Source of the DNA: Sphingomonas sp.
GTDB lineage: Bacteria > Pseudomonadota > Alphaproteobacteria > Sphingomonadales > Sphingomonadaceae
Direction: 5' to 3'
DNA length: 40,264 nt
Assembly (NCBI GenBank): GCA_025935515.1
Contig: JAICVC010000003.1
Location: 1 to 40,264, forward strand
This document shows, piece by piece, positions 8,077 through 15,749 of the stretch; the first letter of the stretch is position 1, and every line of letters begins with the position of its first letter. The position numbers and the translations under genes were made by a program. Below the pieces are notes generated by a model. That model had not been told where the DNA came from. It did not search any database and was given only the letters and a program-made list of their open reading frames with translations.

Positions 8077-8258
8077 CATTCCCTCCCAACGGTGGTTGCG
8101 CGCATACGTAGATTTACCGCCGTTCAGATTCAATAAGCTGTCCTATCCGCGCAACACACACTGGCCCGGCTTTGCCTCGCGCTGGCCCGTCGGCGGTAAT
8201 GCAAATTTAACGGCGGCTGGGGCAAATTACTGGGCGCAGAGGGTCGAAAGGGACGGGC

Positions 8259-8861
8259 ATGGCTGAGGTGTTTCTAGCAAACTTGTTTGCGTGGATTGTG
8301 GAGAATTGGCAGATTCTGCTCGCCATCGGCGTCGCAATCATCCTCGCGGCGACCTTCTGGATCCAGCAGGACCTGCTGGCCAAGCTCGACGAGCGCTGCA
8401 ATGCCGCCTGGTCGGACATCGATTCCCTGCTGGTCCAGCGCCACGACCTCATTCCCCCGCTGGTGGAAGCGGTCAAAGGCTTCATGAAGCATGAAGCCAG
8501 CGTCCTCGGCGATGTCATCCGCGCCCGGGCGATGGCGATGCGCGCCGTCGGCAATCAGAAGGTGGAGGCAGAAGCTCAGCTCGGGCAGTCGCTCGCGACC
8601 CTGTTCAGCGTCACCGAGGATTACCCCCAGATCGCGGCATCCTCGCATTTTCGCGAGCTCCAGCAGGAACTGGTCCGGATCGAGGACAAGCTCAACGCGG
8701 CGCGCAGCTTCTACAATCTGTCGGTCGAGGAAATGAACGGCACCCGCCGCACCTTCCCGTCGAACGTGGTCGGCTGGATCGCGCGCATCGAGAAGCGCGT
8801 CTTCTTCACCATCGCCGGCCCGCGCGAGCATTACGAGCAGCCGGCCGAGGTGAAATTCTAG
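8259..8861 (+). CDS. LemA family membrane protein
   Basis: A second LemA protein, 200 residues. It is anchored by an N-terminal transmembrane helix (about 14-34, VENWQILLAIGVAIILAATF) instead of a lipobox. The LemA core follows: NAAWSDIDSLLVQRHDLIPP, LVEAVKGFMKHE, KLNAARSFYNLSVEEMN, and a C-terminal GWIARIEKRVFF. The ATG follows a GGGACGGGC purine-rich stretch. The gene after it, 19 bp downstream, is an M48 membrane protease. A LemA and M48/HtpX-like pairing recurs in bacteria, suggesting that they act together at the inner membrane; this is inference from gene order. Confidence 0.92.
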   Translation: MAEVFLANLFAWIVENWQILLAIGVAIILAATFWIQQDLLAKLDERCNAAWSDIDSLLVQRHDLIPPLVEAVKGFMKHEASVLGDVIRARAMAMRAVGNQKVEAEAQLGQSLATLFSVTEDYPQIAASSHFRELQQELVRIEDKLNAARSFYNLSVEEMNGTRRTFPSNVVGWIARIEKRVFFTIAGPREHYEQPAEVKF

Positions 8862-8880
8862 GACGGCCGAGCGAACGACG

Positions 8881-10281
8881 ATGGCGGTTCGCGGTTTCGT
8901 CACCCAGGCCCGGCGGAACGACCGGCTGACGCTCCTCATGTTCGGAGGGTTCATGCTGGCCGTCGAGCTGCTCGGTGCGCTGGTGCTGACATTCTTCACG
9001 ATCATGTTCGACCCGGCGCACACGGTCTTCGTGCATCCGCTCGCTTATCTCGCCCGCTATTTCCTGCCGGTCAGCGCGGCCGGCGCCGCCGTCTTCGCTC
9101 ACTTTTACTTCGGTCATGCCGACCAGGTCCGCGACGCGCTGGGCAGCCGTCTCGTCGACCGGCAGCTCGAGCCGCGGCTGTGGCGGATTGTCGAGCTCCA
9201 GTGCGCCGCGCTCGGAATCCGCGATCCGCGGGTCGCGGTCATCGAGACCGAAGTGCCCAATGCTTTGTCCTGCGGCGCGACCGGAAAGAGCGCGCTGATC
9301 ATCGTAACCAGGGGGCTACTCGACAGCCTCGACGACGACGAGCTCGGCGCGGTGATCGCCCACGAATGCGCGCACCTTCGCAATCACGACACCCGCACGC
9401 TCGCCGCGGCGCACGCCTGGATGTGCAGCGCCCTGCGCTTCCAGACCCATAACGTCCTGCGCATCGAGGACTGGCGGCAGCTCTTCTATTTCCTGGTGTG
9501 GCCGGGGCTGCTCCTGCTGTCACTGCTTGGCGGCGGCCTGACCATGCTGGCGTTGCGTATCAGCCGCTGGGCGCACCGCGGCATCGCCCTCGCCCGCGAC
9601 CAGATCGCCGACGGCGAGGCGGTGCGTGCGACCAAGGACCCGGCAGCGCTGCTCGACGCGCTTCGCAAGATCCATGGCGGCGGAGCGGTCAAGGACAGCG
9701 AGAATTTCGACGCGATGCTGTTCGCGGGGTGCCGCAGCGAGGCCGCGGAGCACGCGCAGGAACGGCACCAGGCCATCGCCGCGCTCGCCGGATCGATGCT
9801 CGGCGCGCCGCGCTTGCGTCGCGACACCCGCGAAACCGGCCCGAGCCTCAAGCCGGCCGCCGGGGGCTTCGGCCGCAAATGGACCGCCGCGCCGGTTGTC
9901 GTGCCCGCCGCACCGGCAGCGCCATCGATCGCTCGGGGCGATCCAGCGCCCGAGCGGCTGACCTTCACGATGATGCTAACCGACTGGGACAAGTTCCGCC
10001 GTCTTTGCGCCGAGAGCCAGCGCTACGCCGAATGGCGCGAAGAAGACAATCGCAACATGTTCGGGCTTGCGCCGCGGATGCAGATCCCGGTCGCCGCGCT
10101 AGCGATGTTCCTGCTGGTCTTTCATTGGCCGACCAACGGCGACTTTACCAAGATGAAACGGGCGTTCAGCCCGCTTGCGCTGATGGAAGTCTTCGAGCCT
10201 GCCGCCGACGAGCTTGTCCACGGACCTTCGATCTGCAGCGGCAAGAGTTGCCACTATCTGCGCGAGGCGAAAGCACACTAG
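8881..10281 (+). CDS. M48-family membrane metalloprotease, LemA partner
   Basis: A 466-residue membrane protease. Two N-terminal transmembrane helices (about 18-42 and 58-77) precede a soluble zinc-protease domain with HECAH at 161-165. A further hydrophobic pair lies around 200-228 (FLVWPGLLLLSLLGGGLTML), and there is a proline/alanine-rich linker near 335-360 and a last hydrophobic stretch near 400-415. In M48 enzymes the third zinc ligand is Glu in an ExxAD motif. The corresponding block here reads ARDQIAD, with Asp where Glu is expected. It may still bind zinc, but activity is less certain. It probably forms an operon with lemA (19-bp gap) and is followed by mscL 70 bp later. Confidence 0.85.
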   Translation: MAVRGFVTQARRNDRLTLLMFGGFMLAVELLGALVLTFFTIMFDPAHTVFVHPLAYLARYFLPVSAAGAAVFAHFYFGHADQVRDALGSRLVDRQLEPRLWRIVELQCAALGIRDPRVAVIETEVPNALSCGATGKSALIIVTRGLLDSLDDDELGAVIAHECAHLRNHDTRTLAAAHAWMCSALRFQTHNVLRIEDWRQLFYFLVWPGLLLLSLLGGGLTMLALRISRWAHRGIALARDQIADGEAVRATKDPAALLDALRKIHGGGAVKDSENFDAMLFAGCRSEAAEHAQERHQAIAALAGSMLGAPRLRRDTRETGPSLKPAAGGFGRKWTAAPVVVPAAPAAPSIARGDPAPERLTFTMMLTDWDKFRRLCAESQRYAEWREEDNRNMFGLAPRMQIPVAALAMFLLVFHWPTNGDFTKMKRAFSPLALMEVFEPAADELVHGPSICSGKSCHYLREAKAH

Positions 10282-10351
10282 CGCGGCACCCTTCACATCG
10301 TTCGCAACAGCGTTACTGTCACCCACCCGACGGAAAGCTCAGGAGGGCGCG

Positions 10352-10774
10352 ATGCTGAAAGAATTTCGCGAGTTCATCGCCAAGGGCAATGTGCTCGATC
10401 TCGCCGTCGCGGTGATCATCGGCGCAGCCTTCGCCAAGATCGTCGCCAGCCTCACCGACGACATCATCATGCCGATCGTCGGCAGGATCTTTGGCGGGCT
10501 CGATTTCTCGAGTTATTTCATCCTGCTCGGCCCCGTCCCCGCCGGCTATCGCGGCTCGATGACCGATTATGCCGCGCTCAAGAAAGCCGGCGCGCCGGTG
10601 CTGGGCTGGGGCTCGTTCGTGACCGAGCTCGTCAGCTTCCTGATCCTCGCCTTCATCATCTTCCTGATGATCAAGGCGGCCAACAAGGCGATGCGCAAAG
10701 GGCCGGACGCGCCGGCCGCTCCGAGCGAGGTCGAGCTGCTGACCGATATCCGCGACGAGCTCCGGAAGCGCTAA
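10352..10774 (+). CDS. mscL: Large-conductance mechanosensitive channel
   Basis: A 140-residue MscL, the pentameric inner-membrane channel that opens under membrane tension during hypo-osmotic shock. The N-terminal amphipathic helix MLKEFREFIAKGNVLDLAVA is followed by the first transmembrane helix VIIGAAFAKIVASLTDD and the second, VTELVSFLILAFIIFLMI. The cytoplasmic C-terminal helix LLTDIRDELRK completes the family layout. ATG 10352 is preceded by AGGAGGG at a good distance. The gene ends 3 bp before the convergent amidohydrolase stop, leaving no room for a terminator between them. Confidence 0.97.
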   Translation: MLKEFREFIAKGNVLDLAVAVIIGAAFAKIVASLTDDIIMPIVGRIFGGLDFSSYFILLGPVPAGYRGSMTDYAALKKAGAPVLGWGSFVTELVSFLILAFIIFLMIKAANKAMRKGPDAPAAPSEVELLTDIRDELRKR

Positions 10775-10777
10775 CTA

Positions 10778-12817
10778 CTACTTCGGCATGCCGGTGAGGC
10801 CGCTCGCCTTGCGAAGCGCGTCTCCATCGAGCCGGTAGCCGTCGAGGAAGACGGTGCGGACGTGACGGAGATTGCCGAGCTTCTTCGAGACGTCGCCGTC
10901 GACCAGGATGATGTCCGCGGTCTTGCCCGGCTCGATCGAGCCCGTCCGGTCGGCCATTCCGACCATCCTGGCCGGGACGATTGTCGCGGTCTGGATGGCT
11001 TCGGGATTGGTGAGGCCCGCGATCTGATAAAGCTCGAGCTCGCGCACGAGCTCGAGGCCGTAACCGTCGGTGCCGGCGACGATCCGGACGCCGGCCTGGT
11101 GGAGCTTCCCGACGACGCCGACCATCTTGTCGAAGCTCTTCTTGAAATCGTCGCGCGTGAGGCCGCCGAACAGCGGATAACCACCGATCTTCCAGCCGCG
11201 CGCGACGGAGGGTGGAGCGATATCGGCGAACGGCGCATATTCGGGTGAGATCGTCGTGCCATCGGACGTCATCAGCGGCTCCCAGACGCTGAGCGTCGGA
11301 TCGATGATCGTGCCGCGCCTGGCCAGCTCGGCGTAAAATGCCTTCATCGCCGGGGAGTCGAGGTCGACGTCCTTGCCGTATTTGGCCGGCCCTTCGAGCC
11401 GAGCCGCGGTGTTGGCCTTGTCGACAACCTCCTGCGGCATTGCCTGCATCATGATGAAGTTGATGTGCGTAACTTCGTCATAGCCGGCGCGGACCGCGTC
11501 GAGGGGCCGCATTCCGGCAGGAACGTGCCCGTGGACGTGAAGCCCGAGCCGGTGCGCCTCCGCCGCGCCCGGCGCAATCCAGGCGGGATTCATCGAGGTA
11601 TAGAATTTGACCCCCCACAGGCCGGCAGCCTTGACCTTGTCGACCGCGGCGATCGTCTCGGCCGCCGAATTGACGGTCAGAGCGCCTTGCGCGGCAAGCG
11701 GGTCCTTGCGGTCGATGATCACGGAGATTTTGCCGTCGGGCGCGAGGAGGTCCCCGGCCGCGCGCCGCTTGATGATGTCGAGCGCCTCGTCGATCAGGGT
11801 CCCGGGGCTGCGGTAATTGGTCATGCCCGTCGCGAGGTTCTGAAGGAGGTTCCAGTCGCCTCCCACGTGCTGGTGCGAGTCCCACAGGCCCGGCAGAAGC
11901 GTCTTCGCCCGGCCGTCGATGACCGTTGCGCCGGCGGGTGCCTTGATCGAGCCACCGGCGCCGACCGCCGCGACCTTGCCGTCAACGATCAGCACCGCGC
12001 GGTCGGGAAGGTACCGGCCCGCGACCGAGTCGAACATGAGCACATGGTCGACCAGCGTCGGCGTCCGGTTGGCCGGGCTAAGGAACTGGTGGGCGATGTC
12101 CCGCACCATCGCCGCGGTCGCCTTGTCCTGGATATCCTTGAGCTTCGGCCCGGCTTTTTCATAGCCTTCGGGAAGCAGCGAGATGACTCCGGCATTGCCG
12201 AAGAAACGATTGTCGCTGTCGAGCCAGAATGGGCTCGGCGAGAAGCCGTAGCCTTTGACATAGGCCAGCTTGACCGTCTTCGGCCCTTGCGGGCCGTCGA
12301 TCTGCACCGACTGGCCGATGGTCATGGTCGCGTGGCCGTTGGGAAGCAGGTCGATGCCCTTGTCGCCGGCCCTGACCAGGGCTTCGATGTCCTTTTCGCC
12401 GGTCAGCCAGGGCCCGCCATAGGTATTGTAACGCTTGCCGGCGAACGGCGCCGAGCCTGAATCGACCACGGTCTTCCAGTGCGCCACGCCATTGCCGTCG
12501 ACGTTGAAGTCCTCGGTCGCGTCCCCCTGGTCGGTGTAGCCGCGGATCGCGATCGCGATGGGCCGGCCATCAGGCCCGAGCGTCATCAGCGAGTCATCCT
12601 CGGTGATCCAGCCGCGCAGCGACATCGACATGCGATACGCGACCTTCCCGTCGGGCCGGGTCCACGACCAGATGTCGCCGTGCTTCCCGGCGGTCGAACT
12701 GATCGTGTAGTGCCGCGCACCGGCGGGCGGCGTCATCAGCTGTTCCTTCGGTGTCGGAGCGGCCGCCGCAATCGAGGCAGTCGCGGCGAGCAAGGCGGCA
12801 AGAGATGGTCGGCGCAT
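10778..12817 (-). CDS. Exported amidohydrolase-family protein
   Basis: A 679-residue protein with a signal peptide (MRRPSLAALLAATASIAAAA), then a roughly 230-residue N-terminal region with no domain I recognise, and a C-terminal metal-dependent amidohydrolase domain from about 255. Visible metal and active-site elements are DSHQH at 313-317, the probable carboxylated lysine in GVKFY, HVHGH, THINF and GTDGYG. Such exported enzymes hydrolyse amide or related bonds in cyclic or peptide-like compounds in the periplasm. The substrate is unknown; imidazolonepropionase-like or prolidase-like activities are the usual annotations. It reads convergently with mscL. Confidence 0.88.
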   Translation of the reverse strand: MRRPSLAALLAATASIAAAAPTPKEQLMTPPAGARHYTISSTAGKHGDIWSWTRPDGKVAYRMSMSLRGWITEDDSLMTLGPDGRPIAIAIRGYTDQGDATEDFNVDGNGVAHWKTVVDSGSAPFAGKRYNTYGGPWLTGEKDIEALVRAGDKGIDLLPNGHATMTIGQSVQIDGPQGPKTVKLAYVKGYGFSPSPFWLDSDNRFFGNAGVISLLPEGYEKAGPKLKDIQDKATAAMVRDIAHQFLSPANRTPTLVDHVLMFDSVAGRYLPDRAVLIVDGKVAAVGAGGSIKAPAGATVIDGRAKTLLPGLWDSHQHVGGDWNLLQNLATGMTNYRSPGTLIDEALDIIKRRAAGDLLAPDGKISVIIDRKDPLAAQGALTVNSAAETIAAVDKVKAAGLWGVKFYTSMNPAWIAPGAAEAHRLGLHVHGHVPAGMRPLDAVRAGYDEVTHINFIMMQAMPQEVVDKANTAARLEGPAKYGKDVDLDSPAMKAFYAELARRGTIIDPTLSVWEPLMTSDGTTISPEYAPFADIAPPSVARGWKIGGYPLFGGLTRDDFKKSFDKMVGVVGKLHQAGVRIVAGTDGYGLELVRELELYQIAGLTNPEAIQTATIVPARMVGMADRTGSIEPGKTADIILVDGDVSKKLGNLRHVRTVFLDGYRLDGDALRKASGLTGMPK

Positions 12818-12903
12818 GGATCAATCCCCCGGAGATGGCGTGACGGCAGACTGACAAGCCCGGCCCGTTCGCGCAACTCGCGCTTCGAGGAACCGCTTCG
12901 ATG

Positions 12904-13800
12904 CTAGAGGCGGATGAGCGTCTCGGGGATCTTCTTCGAGGACGCGTCGATATCCCAATGAAGCGCGCGACCGCGCGGTCCCGCCGACGGCCCGTCTTCG
13001 CTGTTGTTGGTCAGTATCTCGCCATCGGTCGTCACCGTGAAACGGCCATTCGCGCGCGAGATAGGCGAACCCTTCGTCGATCCCGCTAATCCGGCAGCCC
13101 TGGTCCCGAGCGGCCCTGTACCGCCGACGAACTCCGGCGCCGTCACGAGAACCGATCCATCGGCGCGCCGCCTGATCGCGATGAACGGAATCAGGAAATC
13201 ATTGTCCGGAAGCGCCGGGAATACGAAGTCCTGCTTCGCGCTTCCGACGAAGTGATAGTCGACGTCGAACACGCCGTTGCCGCGGTAGGTGACCGATCGC
13301 CATCCGGCATATTTCATCAACTTCGCCGCAAACTCGCGGCTCGAGGCGTCGTCGATACCCGGCATGCCGAACATCTTGGCCATGTTCTCCGCATCGGCGC
13401 GCTTCTTTTCGGCCGTAGTCGCCTGGTTCTTCTCAAACGCCTGCCTCTGCTGGGCGATTTCCGCCGGAGTACAAGTGCGCTGCTTCGGCGGAACATAGGC
13501 GGGCGCTGGCGTTCCCAATCCTGGCGGCGCCGGCGGCGGAGGAGCAATCACGACCGGAAGCGTTCCCGGGCTCTGAAGGGAGCTCTTTCCGACGTAGCAA
13601 TAGGCTTGGCTGTCGGTCCACGGCTTCGGCGAAAATTCGTCCTGCGGGATCTGCAGAACAATCTCGCCGCGATAATCGAGGACGAAGCTTCCGTCCCGGT
13701 GCAAGACCAAGTCCGATTTGAATTTGCCCGGCCCCCACAGGCAGCCGGTGAGCAGCAGCGGCGCAGCGATTGCGAACAGCAACTTGGACAAACGGCGCAT
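12904..13800 (-). CDS. Uncharacterised lipoprotein
   Basis: A 298-residue protein that I do not recognise beyond its export signal. The signal peptide MRRLSKLLFAIAAPLLLTGC ends in an LTGC lipobox. The mature part begins with a beta-rich segment (KFKSDLVLHRDGSFVLDYRG), then a proline-rich stretch near 84-106. A charged helical segment (about 113-145) precedes a beta-rich C-terminal half. Single cysteines at about 68 and 110 could pair. ATG 13800 has AGGAGG 9 nt upstream. No operon partner is evident: the upstream neighbour is the tmRNA gene on the same strand and the downstream one is the amidohydrolase about 90 bp away. Confidence 0.8.
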   Translation of the reverse strand: MRRLSKLLFAIAAPLLLTGCLWGPGKFKSDLVLHRDGSFVLDYRGEIVLQIPQDEFSPKPWTDSQAYCYVGKSSLQSPGTLPVVIAPPPPAPPGLGTPAPAYVPPKQRTCTPAEIAQQRQAFEKNQATTAEKKRADAENMAKMFGMPGIDDASSREFAAKLMKYAGWRSVTYRGNGVFDVDYHFVGSAKQDFVFPALPDNDFLIPFIAIRRRADGSVLVTAPEFVGGTGPLGTRAAGLAGSTKGSPISRANGRFTVTTDGEILTNNSEDGPSAGPRGRALHWDIDASSKKIPETLIRL

Positions 13801-13860
13801 ATGAAAAGGCCTCCTTTGTGGGAGGCTTATCGAACAACAGTACGGACGAGAAGTTAAGGT

Positions 13861-14204
13861 GGGGGACTTCTGTTGCCCGGCGTCCCCCGTGCCGCTGGAA
13901 TCCCCTTCTGTTGCCCGGTGGGGTCCGACCGCGCTTTAGCTTTGTAACTTCAGTCCGCTAGGACGTCAGTTACGCGGCAAGAGCGAGCGCCTCGTTATCG
14001 TTGGCACTTGTGGTTATGAGCCGTCACGGTGGCATCCATACCGATCGGCAATCGGGCCTTTATTGCACTCGTCGATCCTATTTCGCCCCCATCAACAGCC
14101 CTCGCGAAAGCGGGGGTTGATGGTGGAGGCGCCGGGGTACTGCCCCCCGGGTCCGAAGTGCCTATTCCACCTGACAGTCTACCGACATAGCCGGTTGCCC
14201 GGCT
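13861..14204 (-). ncRNA. ssrA: Circularly permuted two-piece tmRNA
   Basis: Read on the minus strand, an acceptor piece comes first (about 14204-14121). It has a T arm and the 3' end CGCCUCC-A-CCA, with CCA at 14123-14121. A 30-nt hairpin spacer follows (14120-14091), then the coding piece starting GGGGGCG at 14090. GGGGGCG pairs with CGCCUCC over 7 bp, giving the acceptor stem. The tag frame at 14005-13970 encodes ANDNEALALAA and a TAA stop. This is the permuted alphaproteobacterial arrangement, matured into two RNAs. tmRNA rescues stalled ribosomes and marks the products for proteolysis. The mature 3' end of the coding piece is uncertain; two stem-loops at 13861-13926 close the region and may be pseudoknot or terminator parts. 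Confidence 0.93.
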
Positions 14205-14209
14205 CCCTT

Positions 14210-14238
14210 TAGATAGGGATTTTGGAGGTGAATCTCAA
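14210..14238 (-). promoter_or_regulatory. Sigma-70-type promoter of ssrA
   Basis: On the minus strand, TTGAGA (14238-14233) and TATCTA (14215-14210) are separated by 17 bp. Transcription would start near 14204, just before the GGGAGCC of the acceptor piece. The promoter overlaps the leader of the divergent lipoprotein gene. Confidence 0.75.
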
Positions 14239-14293
14239 GCTCGCCGCTGTTATTGGGACCAATTCTCAACTGCTTTTGGGGAACGAAAAAGCA

Positions 14294-14566
14294 ATGAAAA
14301 GACTGGTATTTGCGTGTCTTGGAACAGCCGCGTTGGCGCTTGCGGCGTGCAACAACAGCAATCAGGACGCGGTCCAGAATGCCGAGATCAACCAGCCCGG
14401 CGCCGACCAGCTGAATGAGCTCGCCAACCAGGCGGCGATGGACGCGGCCAACGCGCAGGCGGCTGCCCAGGCCAATCTGCAGAACCAGATGCAGCAGGAA
14501 AACGCCGCGATCGACAACACTGTCAATCCAACCGACGCGGACGAGCAAAACGTCAGCGGCATGTAA
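14294..14566 (+). CDS. Small asparagine/alanine-rich lipoprotein
   Basis: A 90-residue lipoprotein: MKRLVFACLGTAALALAAC ends in a lipobox with Cys19. The mature part is rich in Asn, Gln and Ala and is probably helical (QLNELANQAAMDAANAQAAA). ATG 14294 is preced by GGGGAACG. A longer frame beginning at 14222 lacks a signal peptide start and is not preferred. No known family is evident. It lies 70-90 bp from the divergent ssrA promoter and 15 bp before a Nudix gene, with which it may be cotranscribed. Confidence 0.72.
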   Translation: MKRLVFACLGTAALALAACNNSNQDAVQNAEINQPGADQLNELANQAAMDAANAQAAAQANLQNQMQQENAAIDNTVNPTDADEQNVSGM

Positions 14567-14581
14567 GCGGCGCGCCGGCCG

Positions 14582-15322
14582 GTGAGCGACGACGCGATCC
14601 CGGCCGCCACGCTGATCGTGGTCCGCGAGCGGCCGGGCGGCGCGCCGGAGCTGCTGATGGTCGAACGCGCGGGCGGGATGGCGTTCGCCGCGGGGGCCTT
14701 GGTCTTTCCCGGCGGCCGGATCGACGAGGCCGACCGCCGGCTCGCCGAGGATCTCGGGATCGAGGCCGCAGCAATCGCTGCAATCCGTGAGACGATGGAA
14801 GAAACGGCGGTGCCGGTGGCGCTGTCGCCGATCCCCGATGCGATGATCTCGCAAGAGATTCAGGATGCGCTGGTCGCCGACGTTCCCCTCATCGACGTGT
14901 TGCGGGACCACCGTCTCGAGCTCGACGCCGCCGCGCTGATCCCCTTTGCGCGCTGGGTACCTAAATTCCACGCCGTCCGCCGGTTCGACACGTTGTTCTT
15001 CGTCGCGCGCTGCCCCGCCGGGGAGTGGGCGCCGCGAGTGATCGAGGGCGAATGCGCGGGCGCTGCCTGGTCGAGCGCAGCGGAGGTTCTGGACCGCGAC
15101 GCGCGCGGCGAGGCGTGGTTAATCTTCCCCACGCGCCGTAACCTCGAGCGTCTCGCCCAGCATTCCTCGTTCGATGAAATTCAGGCCGATGCGCGGGCTC
15201 ATCCGATCGAGCCGGTGACGCCGTGGGTCGAGGAGCGCGAGGGCGAGCGATTCATTACGATCCCGGATCATCTCGGCTATCCGGTCACGCAGGAGCGGCT
15301 GGACGGCTTGTGGCGCGGCTGA
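14582..15322 (+). CDS. Nudix hydrolase, NUDT19-like
   Basis: A 246-residue Nudix hydrolase starting at GTG 14582. Residues around GALVFPGGRIDEADRR begin the Nudix box. It is interrupted by an insertion (RRLAEDLGIEAAA) before AIRETMEET, which supplies the RExxEE catalytic glutamates. That split box and the later LIPFARWVPKFHAVRRFDT block resemble the NUDT7/NUDT19 type, whose characterised members cleave coenzyme A derivatives. The activity here is inferred. The start has a weak ribosome binding site, which fits translational dependence on the lipoprotein gene 15 bp upstream. Confidence 0.85.
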   Translation: MSDDAIPAATLIVVRERPGGAPELLMVERAGGMAFAAGALVFPGGRIDEADRRLAEDLGIEAAAIAAIRETMEETAVPVALSPIPDAMISQEIQDALVADVPLIDVLRDHRLELDAAALIPFARWVPKFHAVRRFDTLFFVARCPAGEWAPRVIEGECAGAAWSSAAEVLDRDARGEAWLIFPTRRNLERLAQHSSFDEIQADARAHPIEPVTPWVEEREGERFITIPDHLGYPVTQERLDGLWRG

Positions 15323-15352
15323 GCGCCTGCCGAGTCGCCAACATTTGTCTAC

Positions 15353-15382
15353 AAAAAAGGGGACCCGCGGAGCGGATCCCCC
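15353..15382 (-). terminator. Rho-independent terminator of the SWIB gene
   Basis: On the minus strand a 10-bp GC-rich stem with one mismatch (arms 15373-15382 and 15359-15368, shown on the plus strand as ggggacccgc and gcggatcccc) is followed by TTTTTT (15358-15353). It lies 25 bp after the SWIB stop. The Nudix gene converges from the left and may also use it weakly. Confidence 0.85.
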
Positions 15383-15406
15383 TTGTCGTCCGGAACCTTC
15401 CCGAAC

Positions 15407-15673
15407 TTACTTCAGGTGGTTCGACAGATGCTTGTTCATTTCGAACATGCTGACCCGATCCTTGCCCCCAAAGACCTTCTTCAGCTTGTCGTCGGCAAGA
15501 ATTTCCCTTTTGTTTTGAGGGTTTTGCAGGTTGTTCTTGCGGATGTGGTCCCAAATCTTCGAAACGACCTGGCTGCGCGGAAGCGGTGCGCTTCCGGTAA
15601 TCGCCGCGAGATCCGCCGAAGGTTGAACCGGGCGGGCCAGTCCGCCCCCTGCCTTACGTGCGCCTTGTGCCAT
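15407..15673 (-). CDS. SWIB/MDM2 domain protein
   Basis: An 88-residue protein that is essentially one SWIB/MDM2 fold: LPRSQVVSKIWDHIRKNNLQ, then NPQNKREILADDKLKKVFGG and MFEMNKHLSNHL. A short basic, glycine-rich N-terminal tail precedes it. The fold is a protein-interaction domain of eukaryotic chromatin remodellers. It is also found as small stand-alone proteins in bacteria, and as fusions to topoisomerase in chlamydiae, where a DNA-related role is suspected. ATG 15673 has AGGAGGG 7 nt upstream. It is a single-gene unit with a strong terminator. Confidence 0.92.
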   Translation of the reverse strand: MAQGARKAGGGLARPVQPSADLAAITGSAPLPRSQVVSKIWDHIRKNNLQNPQNKREILADDKLKKVFGGKDRVSMFEMNKHLSNHLK

Positions 15674-15749
15674 CGTGGCCCTCCTGTTGTTCCTGTCTGT
15701 GGATAGAGCGCAAAGCGGGCTGCTTTGCAATGCTATTGCAGAGGGAAAT

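Noticed and set aside
13801..14293. Apparent gene-free gap with direct repeats, considered as a mobile element
   Set aside because: The region is explained by the permuted tmRNA, its promoter and associated stem-loops; there is no transposase or terminal inverted repeat.
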